Under the pieces are notes generated by a model. It was not told the origin of the DNA. It did no database searches and was given only the letters and a program-made list of their open reading frames with translations. The position numbers were made by a program, and so were the translations under genes. Positions 1 through 4,619 of a stretch of 6,067 nt of DNA are shown piece by piece. The number at the start of each line of letters is the position of its first letter. The first letter of the stretch is position 1. The stretch is from an uncultured Clostridia bacterium (GTDB lineage Bacteria; Bacillota; Clostridia; UBA1381). Location of the stretch: NCBI GenBank assembly GCA_934454215.1, contig CAKSGG010000181.1, forward strand, positions 1-6,067, read 5' to 3'.

Positions 1-510
1 GCTATATCTTCAAATTCAAAGAACCCCGAAAAGACTATGGAATTTATTAACCTGCTCAATACGGACAAGTATTTGAGAAACCTTGTTGCATACGGAATTG
101 AGGGTGTACATTATAAGGCGGTCGGCGATAATCAGTGGGATTTGCCTGACGGTGTTACAAAACAGTCGGATACAGGATATGAACCGATGATTTTTCCGCA
201 GGGCAACAGATTTATATTAAGGACAAGAGCGGGTGTTGAGCCTGAAAATATGTGGGATTTATTTAAGGAATTTAACGAAACCGCAACAGTTTATCCTACG
301 CTTGGATTTGTGTTCAATCCCGACAGCGTAATGAACGAGGTTGCAGCGGTTGAGAATGTATATCAGGAATATGCTCCGTCGCTTATGGTAGGTGCTGTTG
401 ACCCTGACGAATATCTGCCGAAATTCCTTGAAAAATTAAAATCTGCCGGTTCGGATAAGATTATTGATGAAATGCAGAAGCAGTATGACGAATGGAAAGC
501 GAATAAATAA
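1..510 (+). CDS. ABC transporter solute-binding lipoprotein, C-terminal part (DUF3502/LipO type)
   Basis: The reading frame is open from the first base of the window, so the gene is cut on its left. The visible product is 169 residues, beginning AISSNSKNPEKTMEF; the ATG at 37 is an internal methionine, not the start. The sequence (NPEKTMEFINLLNTDKYLRN, then YGIEGVHY, then a conserved YPTLGFVFNP stretch and a helical, lysine-rich tail) matches my knowledge of the C-terminal DUF3502 region of the large sugar-binding lipoproteins (LipO/YtcQ-like, usually about 500 residues). These sit outside the membrane, capture oligosaccharides and deliver them to a two-permease ABC importer. The N-terminal lipobox and most of the sugar-binding cleft lie outside the window. 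The gene ends just before a strong hairpin, so it is probably the last gene of its transport operon. The ligand cannot be read from this part; the glycosidase genes downstream suggest an oligosaccharide. Confidence 0.85.
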   Translation, partial: AISSNSKNPEKTMEFINLLNTDKYLRNLVAYGIEGVHYKAVGDNQWDLPDGVTKQSDTGYEPMIFPQGNRFILRTRAGVEPENMWDLFKEFNETATVYPTLGFVFNPDSVMNEVAAVENVYQEYAPSLMVGAVDPDEYLPKFLEKLKSAGSDKIIDEMQKQYDEWKANK

Positions 511-515
511 AATGA

Positions 516-545
516 TATACCGCCGTATTTTACGGCGGTATAAGT
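516..545 (+). terminator. Hairpin terminator after the binding-protein gene
   Basis: Bases 516-527 (TATACCGCCGTA) are perfectly complementary to 531-542 (TACGGCGGTATA), giving a 12-bp stem with a TTT loop only six bases after the stop codon. The bases that follow (AGTTATTAAG) are not a proper U-tract, so termination may be incomplete. It could also act mainly as a 3' mRNA stabiliser that lets some transcription continue into the hydrolase leader. Confidence 0.6.
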
Positions 546-574
546 TATTAAGAGAAAGAGATTTAAAGAAGAGG

Positions 575-685
575 TTAAAGTCTGAATAAAATCACCCATA
601 GCACTACTTTTTGCTCGGGGCGGTATAATAATACAGCACCGCTCGCTGCAAAGCAGCACTCTGAGCGATTTTCTTTCAGACTTAA
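575..685 (+). promoter_or_regulatory. Folded leader element upstream of hydrolase copy 1 (candidate structured RNA or attenuator)
   Basis: The ~210 bases between the binding-protein gene and hydrolase copy 1 hold nested inverted repeats. The outer stem pairs AAGTCTGAA (578-586) with TTCAGACTT (675-683). It continues after a small internal loop with AAAATC (588-593) against GATTTT (667-672). Inside, GCTC (613-616) can pair with GAGC (663-666), enclosing two hairpins: GGGCGGT (618-624) with ACCGCTC (638-644, one G-U pair), and GCTGC-AAA-GCAGC (645-657). An alternative fold joins GCTCGCTGC (641-649) to GCAGC and GAGC ahead of the T-rich stretch 669-676, which would resemble an intrinsic terminator. 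I do not recognise it as any known riboswitch or T-box. It might instead be a small palindromic repeat in DNA. No convincing promoter was found in this stretch. Confidence 0.4.
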
Positions 686-722
686 ATTTTGTGTCTTACG
701 GCACCGAAAGGAATGATTATAA

Positions 723-1646
723 TTGAGAAAAGCAGAATGGATGAGCGGAAAATACGGAATTATGGTACATTATCTGCCGAGCATTTATTCCGATAAAGAA
801 TGTGGCAAGTGTATGACCTGCAACGAAATGGCGGATAATTTCGATGTTGTAAAATTTGTTGACGAAGTGAAAAATATGGGTGCAGACTGGATAATATTTC
901 CGTTCGGGCAAAACAGCGGATTTTACTGGTCATACAATGCAGTCATAGAAAAATATATGCCGAATATATGCTCAAAAAGGGATTTGGTTTTTGAAATTGC
1001 TGTCGAGGCAAAGCGCAGAGGATTGAAATTTATAGCATATATACCTACGGAGGCTGACGCAAACACAGCTCTTTTGAGAGCCGCTTTCGGCTGGGATTTG
1101 TCGGCGGACAAAAAGGTATTTATGGAACGCTGGACAGAGGCTGTAAGATACTATGCGCTGAAATTCGGAGATTTGCTTGACGGCTGGTGGCTTGACGGAT
1201 GCTATAATTCATCAGAAAAAGATTTTTGCCGAACGCATGACTGGACAAACGAAAGATTTGACGAGCAGAAATGGTTTGAGGCTTTAAGAGCGGGGAACGA
1301 AAACAGAATTACTGCAATGTGTAACGGTGCGAATCATATGGGCTATGTATTTGAACGGGAAGAATATCTGCCCGGAGAAAGCAATGATTTGGAAAAATAT
1401 CCGTGGGATTACGACAGCACACAAAAGCAGTGGCACGCACTGATATGGATTGACTGCTTCTGGATGCATGAAAAGAAAGGGAAAATAGACCCGCCGAGGT
1501 TTTCTGATGAAGAGTTGGCGGCATATCTTAAAAAATGCTTTGAGATGAAAGGCGCTGTAACAATGAATATAGGAATCTATGAAAACGGTACTCTTGCACC
1601 CGAAACGGTAAAACAGATACATAATATAAAGGAAAAGCTGAAATAA
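723..1646 (+). CDS. GH29-like glycoside hydrolase (alpha-L-fucosidase family TIM barrel), copy 1
   Basis: A 307-residue protein with no signal peptide or membrane segment, so probably cytoplasmic. The N-terminus (W6 followed by KYGIMVHYL at 10-18) fits the GH29 pattern W..(A)KFGIFxHWG. FVDEVKNMGADWIIF (45-59), NSGFYWSYN (64-72) and CSKRDLVFEIAVEAKRRGLK (83-102) match successive strands and helices of the GH29 barrel. WWLDG (155-159) sits where the family carries its catalytic nucleophile, so D158 is the candidate nucleophile; the acid/base is not identifiable. Family members usually exceed 400 residues because of a C-terminal beta-sandwich that is absent here. Specificity for fucose is not shown. 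A TAA lies directly upstream in frame (720-722), so translation begins at TTG 723 (AAAGGA at 707-712, 10 bases away). Starting at the next ATG (741) would remove W6, and copy 2 has ATG at the equivalent site. It probably processes oligosaccharides imported by a transporter such as the one upstream. Confidence 0.75.
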   Translation: MRKAEWMSGKYGIMVHYLPSIYSDKECGKCMTCNEMADNFDVVKFVDEVKNMGADWIIFPFGQNSGFYWSYNAVIEKYMPNICSKRDLVFEIAVEAKRRGLKFIAYIPTEADANTALLRAAFGWDLSADKKVFMERWTEAVRYYALKFGDLLDGWWLDGCYNSSEKDFCRTHDWTNERFDEQKWFEALRAGNENRITAMCNGANHMGYVFEREEYLPGESNDLEKYPWDYDSTQKQWHALIWIDCFWMHEKKGKIDPPRFSDEELAAYLKKCFEMKGAVTMNIGIYENGTLAPETVKQIHNIKEKLK

Positions 1647-1755
1647 GTTTAACTGAAAGGCTTTTATTTAATATGTAATAAAGTATAAAAGTTATGTTGA
1701 ATATGTATAACAAAAATCGCATAAATAAGCCGATTATTTTATATTGGAAAAGTAC

Positions 1756-1784
1756 TTGACTATTTTTTTAAGATATAGTATAAT
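1756..1784 (+). promoter_or_regulatory. Sigma-A promoter of hydrolase copy 2 (duplicate of the glyA promoter)
   Basis: The -35 box TTGACT (1756-1761) and -10 box TATAAT (1779-1784) are separated by exactly 17 bases, a near-consensus housekeeping promoter. Transcription should start near 1791. The whole block, including the untranslated leader to 1871, is base-for-base identical to that in front of glyA, so it is best read as a duplicated glyA promoter now driving the second hydrolase copy. Confidence 0.8.
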
Positions 1785-1796
1785 TATAACATAAAC

Positions 1797-1819
1797 TGTC
1801 GTTTTGATAAAATCCGACA
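1797..1819 (+). promoter_or_regulatory. Inverted repeat at the predicted 5' end of the copy-2 transcript
   Basis: TGTCG (1797-1801) pairs with CGACA (1815-1819), and TTTT (1802-1805) with AAAA (1809-1812), leaving a GAT loop and a two-base bulge. Lying just downstream of the promoter, it could be an operator or a 5' stabilising hairpin. The identical element precedes glyA at 2956-2978. No regulator can be named from the sequence. Confidence 0.35.
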
Positions 1820-1881
1820 TGATAAATTGTAACCGGAAACCGATATAAAACGGGATTTGGGAAAGGAGCAAGGATTATACA

Positions 1882-2805
1882 ATGAGAAAAGCAGAATGGA
1901 TGAGTGGAAAATACGGAATTATGGTACATTATCTGCCGGGTATTTATTCCGATAAGGATTGCGGCAAGTGTATGACCTGCAACGAAATGGCAGATGATTT
2001 TGATGTTGTAAAATTTGTTGACGAAGTAAAAAACATGGGTGCAGACTGGATAATATTTCCGTTTGGACAAAACAGCGGATTTTACTGGTCATACAATGCA
2101 GTCATAGAAAAATATATGCCGAATATATGCTCAAAAAGGGATTTGGTTTTTGAAATTGCTGTCGAGGCAAAGCGCAGAGGATTGAAATTTATAGCATATA
2201 TACCTACGGAGGCTGACGCAAACACAGCTCTTTTGAGAGCCGCTTTCGGCTGGGATTTGTCGGCGGACAAAAAGGTATTTATGGAACGCTGGACAGAGGC
2301 TGTAAGATACTATGCGCTGAAATTCGGAGATTTGCTTGACGGCTGGTGGCTTGACGGATGCTATAATTCATCAGAAAAAGATTTTTGCCGAACGCATGAC
2401 TGGACAAACGAAAGATTTGACGAGCAGAAATGGTTTGAGGCTTTAAGAGCGGGGAACGAAAACAGAATTACTGCAATGTGTAACGGTGCGAATCATATGG
2501 GCTATGTATTTGAACGGGAAGAATATCTGCCCGGAGAAAGCAATGATTTGGAAAAATATCCGTGGGATTACGACAGCACACAAAAGCAGTGGCACGCACT
2601 GATATGGATTGACTGCTTCTGGATGCATGAAAAGAAAGGGAAAATAGACCCGCCGAGGTTTTCTGATGAAGAGTTGGCGGCATATCTTAAAAAATGCTTT
2701 GAGATGAAAGGCGCTGTAACAATGAATATAGGAATCTATGAAAACGGTACTCTTGCACCCGAAACGGTAAAACAGATACATAATATAAAGGAAAAGCTGA
2801 AATAA
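1882..2805 (+). CDS. GH29-like glycoside hydrolase, copy 2 (tandem duplicate)
   Basis: This 307-residue protein differs from copy 1 at only three residues, all near the N-terminus: S20G, E26D and N39D. From residue 62 onward even the DNA is identical. The barrel motifs and the candidate nucleophile D158 in WWLDG are unchanged, so the same activity is expected. Unlike copy 1 it starts with ATG, behind AAAGGAG (1862-1868) about 13 bases upstream, and it has its own near-consensus promoter at 1756-1784. Expression should therefore be independent of the transporter locus and resemble that of glyA. No strong terminator is visible after the gene; only AT-rich, weakly paired sequence lies between its stop and the glyA promoter, so some transcripts may run into glyA. 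Fucosidase activity is inferred from fold-level similarity only. Confidence 0.75.
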   Translation: MRKAEWMSGKYGIMVHYLPGIYSDKDCGKCMTCNEMADDFDVVKFVDEVKNMGADWIIFPFGQNSGFYWSYNAVIEKYMPNICSKRDLVFEIAVEAKRRGLKFIAYIPTEADANTALLRAAFGWDLSADKKVFMERWTEAVRYYALKFGDLLDGWWLDGCYNSSEKDFCRTHDWTNERFDEQKWFEALRAGNENRITAMCNGANHMGYVFEREEYLPGESNDLEKYPWDYDSTQKQWHALIWIDCFWMHEKKGKIDPPRFSDEELAAYLKKCFEMKGAVTMNIGIYENGTLAPETVKQIHNIKEKLK

Positions 2806-2914
2806 GTTTAACTGAAAGGCTTTTATTTAATATGTAATAAAGTATAAAAGTTATGTTGAATATGTATAACAAAAATCGCATAAATAAGCCGATTATTTTA
2901 TATTGGAAAAGTAC

Positions 2915-2943
2915 TTGACTATTTTTTTAAGATATAGTATAAT
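2915..2943 (+). promoter_or_regulatory. Sigma-A promoter of glyA
   Basis: TTGACT (2915-2920) and TATAAT (2938-2943) with a 17-base spacer lie about 90 bases before the glyA coding region. The predicted start near 2950 gives a leader of roughly 80-90 bases containing the inverted repeat at 2956-2978 and an AAAGGAG ribosome binding site (3021-3027). No recognised riboswitch fits this leader. Confidence 0.8.
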
Positions 2944-2955
2944 TATAACATAAAC

Positions 2956-2978
2956 TGTCGTTTTGATAAAATCCGACA
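2956..2978 (+). promoter_or_regulatory. Inverted repeat in the glyA 5' leader
   Basis: This is the same imperfect TGTCG...CGACA hairpin or operator-like element as at 1797-1819, placed right after the predicted transcription start. It may be a protein-binding site or an RNA hairpin; the sequence alone does not decide. Confidence 0.35.
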
Positions 2979-3041
2979 TGATAAATTGTAACCGGAAACC
3001 GATATAAAACGGGATTTGGGAAAGGAGCAATGATTATAATT

Positions 3042-4280
3042 ATGAAAGAACTAACGCTTTTAAAGCAGAACGACCCCGAAATTTATGAGGCTGTGATGAA
3101 TGAAACCAATCGTCAGAGAAACAAGATTGAGCTTATTGCATCTGAAAATTTTGTATCAGAAACCGTTATGGAGGCTAACGGGACTGTGCTTACAAACAAA
3201 TACGCAGAGGGATATCCCAGAAAAAGATACTACGGAGGCTGTGAAAATGTAGATGTGGTTGAAACCTTGGCGATTGAAAGAGCAAAAGAGGTGTTTGGTG
3301 CAGGATATGCAAATGTTCAGCCCCACTCGGGAGCGCAGGCAAATATGGCAGTATTTTTTGCGCTGCTTAATCCGGGTGATACGGTTCTGTCAATGAATCT
3401 TGCTCATGGCGGACATTTAAGCCACGGTTCACCTGTTAATATGTCGGGTAAATATTTTAATATAGTACCGTATGGAGTAACAAAGGAAACAAATACTATA
3501 GATTATGATGAAATCAGACGTCTTGCGGTTGAAAATAAACCTAAGCTTATTCTGGCAGGAGCATCGGCGTATCCGAGAATAATAGATTTTGAAAAATTCT
3601 CCGAGATTGCAAAAGAGGTTGGTGCTTATTTGATGGTTGATATGGCGCATATTGCAGGCTTGGTTGCGGCAGGACTTCACCCGTCACCGATGGAATATGC
3701 TGATGTTTTAACAACAACGACTCATAAGACGCTGAGAGGACCGCGCGGAGGTCTGATTCTGACAAATGATGAAGAACTTGCAAAAAAATTCAATAAGGCA
3801 GTATTCCCAGGAATACAAGGCGGACCTCTTATGCACACGATCGCAGCAAAGGCCGTATGCTTTAAGGAGGCGCTGTCACCCGAATTTAAAGAATATCAGA
3901 AACAGATTGTAAAGAATGCCGCCGCATTGGCACAGGGTTTGTTAGACGAAGGCTTCAAGCTTGTTTCGGGAGGAACGGACAATCATCTTATGCTGCTTGA
4001 CCTTACGGATATGGGTATTACGGGCAAGGAAGCGGAAAAACAGCTTGATGAGGTTGGAATTACCGCAAATAAAAATGCCATTCCGTTTGACACAAAAAGC
4101 CCGTTTATTACAAGCGGTGTAAGAATAGGAACACCTGCAACAACATCAAGGGGTTTCAAGGAGGACGATATGAGAGAGATTGCAAAGCTTATCAAGCTTG
4201 CAATTACGGATTTTGAAGGCTCTAAAGATGAGGTAAGAACAAGAGTAAAGGCTCTGTGTGATAAATATCCGCTGTATTAA
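3042..4280 (+). CDS. glyA: Serine hydroxymethyltransferase
   Basis: GlyA is a cytoplasmic PLP enzyme that converts serine and tetrahydrofolate to glycine and 5,10-methylene-tetrahydrofolate, feeding purine, thymidylate and methionine synthesis. Hallmarks are all present, numbered from the ATG at 3042: IELIASENF near residue 30, NKYAEGYPRKRYYGG (52-66), PHSGAQAN (94-101), VDMAHIAG with D200 and H203, and TTTTHKTLRGPRGG in which K229 forms the PLP Schiff base. R361 in SGVRIGTPA is the expected substrate-carboxylate ligand. Length is 412 residues, normal for the family. Start choice is uncertain: an in-frame ATG at 3030 would add MIII but lies only two bases from GGAG, whereas 3042 lies 14 bases away. 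I prefer 3042 because MKELTLL is the more typical N-terminus. The same ATGATTATAATT block precedes the TTG of hydrolase copy 1, where it is not part of the gene. The gene has its own promoter and terminator, so it is probably monocistronic. Confidence 0.97.
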   Translation: MKELTLLKQNDPEIYEAVMNETNRQRNKIELIASENFVSETVMEANGTVLTNKYAEGYPRKRYYGGCENVDVVETLAIERAKEVFGAGYANVQPHSGAQANMAVFFALLNPGDTVLSMNLAHGGHLSHGSPVNMSGKYFNIVPYGVTKETNTIDYDEIRRLAVENKPKLILAGASAYPRIIDFEKFSEIAKEVGAYLMVDMAHIAGLVAAGLHPSPMEYADVLTTTTHKTLRGPRGGLILTNDEELAKKFNKAVFPGIQGGPLMHTIAAKAVCFKEALSPEFKEYQKQIVKNAAALAQGLLDEGFKLVSGGTDNHLMLLDLTDMGITGKEAEKQLDEVGITANKNAIPFDTKSPFITSGVRIGTPATTSRGFKEDDMREIAKLIKLAITDFEGSKDEVRTRVKALCDKYPLY

Positions 4281-4291
4281 GTTAAATAACC

Positions 4292-4332
4292 AAAACCGAT
4301 TTCAATACGAATGTTGAAATCGGTTTTTGTGT
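4292..4332 (+). terminator. Intrinsic terminator of glyA
   Basis: AAAACCGATTTCAA (4292-4305) pairs perfectly with TTGAAATCGGTTTT (4314-4327), a 14-bp stem with an 8-base loop. The 3' arm runs into a short T-tract (TTTTTGTGTG). It begins 12 bases after the glyA stop. The A-rich 5' arm means it could also work in the opposite direction. Confidence 0.9.
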
Positions 4333-4359
4333 GTAAAAAGATAGGTCTAAAAGGAGAGA

Positions 4360-4479
4360 ATGAAATGGAAAATAAGCGGAGAACAGATAGCAGTTACGGC
4401 AATAGCAGCATATATTGTTTTTGAAACAGAAAAAATATACGGTTGTGAATATTTTACAAATCAAAATAAAATATTATAA
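4360..4479 (+). CDS. Possible 39-residue small protein or gene remnant
   Basis: The ORF starts MKWKISGEQIAVTAIAAYIV, continues FETEKIYGCEYF and ends at TAA 4477-4479, just before the MATE promoter. AAAGGAG-like sequence (4351-4356) precedes the ATG by only three bases. The alternative ATG at 4365 has better spacing (8 bases) but yields a nondescript 19-residue peptide in another frame. The first 20 residues look like a genuine short helical N-terminus, while the rest (NQNKIL) looks like unselected read-out. A decayed gene start with a one-base slip in the A-run is therefore as plausible as a functional microprotein. It lies after the glyA terminator without its own visible promoter. I do not recognise the family. 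Confidence 0.25.
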   Translation: MKWKISGEQIAVTAIAAYIVFETEKIYGCEYFTNQNKIL

Positions 4480-4484
4480 AACTG

Positions 4485-4513
4485 TTGACATTTGTATTTG
4501 TTTTTGATATAAT
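4485..4513 (+). promoter_or_regulatory. Consensus sigma-A promoter of the MATE gene
   Basis: TTGACA (4485-4490) and TATAAT (4508-4513) are both perfect consensus hexamers with a 17-base spacer. Initiation is expected near 4520, giving a leader of about 100 bases before the MATE start codon. So strong a promoter in front of an efflux gene suggests that control is exerted downstream, in the leader. Confidence 0.9.
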
Positions 4514-4534
4514 CATAAATGTTCGGAGGGTGAG

Positions 4535-4561
4535 TTGTTCAGAGAAACAATAGCCGGATAA
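4535..4561 (+). CDS. Possible 8-residue leader peptide of the MATE gene
   Basis: A strong Shine-Dalgarno sequence, GGAGG (4525-4529), sits within about ten bases of the predicted transcript start. Five bases later a TTG could open the frame M-F-R-E-T-I-A-G, stopping at TAA 4559-4561. The last three codons overlap the 5' arm of the leader terminator (4553-4563). A ribosome here would mask that arm, as in translation-coupled attenuators of antibiotic-resistance genes. The TTG start and tiny size make this speculative. The GGAGG might instead belong to an RNA structure. Confidence 0.3.
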   Translation: MFRETIAG

Positions 4562-4600
4562 GGCGCAGACTGAGATGTCTGTTCCTTGTCCGGCTTTTTT
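4553..4600 (+). terminator. Leader terminator (attenuator) inside the MATE 5' untranslated region
   Basis: GCCGGATAAGG (4553-4563) pairs with CCTTGTCCGGC (4584-4594) over 11 bp with a single T-G pair. The apical part adds CAGAC (4566-4570) with GTCTG (4577-4581) around a TGAGAT loop, and six Ts follow (4595-4600). This is a strong intrinsic terminator located between the MATE promoter and its ribosome binding site, so full-length transcription should require read-through or antitermination. A small upstream hairpin, TTGTT (4535-4539) with AACAA (4546-4550), is too short to compete with the terminator by itself. Confidence 0.85.
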
Positions 4601-4619
4601 GTGTAAAGGAGGAGATAAA

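Larger units (their letters stand above)
723..1871 (+). repeat. Tandem duplication, unit A (hydrolase copy 1 plus downstream intergenic region)
   Basis: Each base here corresponds to the base 1,159 positions further right. Positions 909-1871 are identical to 2068-3030 (963 bases), covering most of the hydrolase gene and the whole intergenic region. Between 724 and 908 there are 13 substitutions, the first at 746 and the last at 908. Nine of the twelve affected codons are synonymous. Confidence 0.95.
1882..3030 (+). repeat. Tandem duplication, unit B (hydrolase copy 2 plus glyA promoter region)
   Basis: This is the second unit of the direct duplication. Similarity to unit A stops at the glyA ribosome binding site: after 3030 the glyA copy reads TGATTATAATTATG, whereas the junction in front of hydrolase copy 2 reads GGATTATACAATG. 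The AAAGGAGCA block is common to both. No inverted terminal repeats, transposase or other sign of an insertion element flanks the units. Confidence 0.95.

Noticed and set aside
624..629. TATAAT upstream of hydrolase copy 1 as a promoter
   Set aside because: No acceptable -35 box lies 16-18 bases upstream, and the bases fall in the stem and loop of a hairpin.
363..659. 98-residue minus-strand ORF across the first terminator
   Set aside because: It overlaps the binding-protein gene, the perfect hairpin and the leader structure; the translation has no family features.
713..796. ATG at 713 opening a 27-codon frame over the hydrolase start
   Set aside because: It is out of frame with the hydrolase, directly abuts the ribosome binding site and encodes no recognisable peptide; the TTG at 723 fits the protein family.
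723..3030. Insertion sequence or composite mobile element as the cause of the repeat
   Set aside because: No transposase, terminal inverted repeats or target-site duplication; the short shared motif at the junction explains it better.
4521..4600. TPP-riboswitch-like CTGAGAT and GGATAA strings in the MATE leader
   Set aside because: The strings are in the wrong order and the conserved 3' TPP core is missing; they are explained by the terminator stem and loop.
4575..4619. 15-residue N-terminal extension of the MATE protein
   Set aside because: The ATG at 4575 lies in the terminator hairpin loop and has no ribosome binding site, while ATG 4620 has an excellent one and gives the normal family N-terminus.
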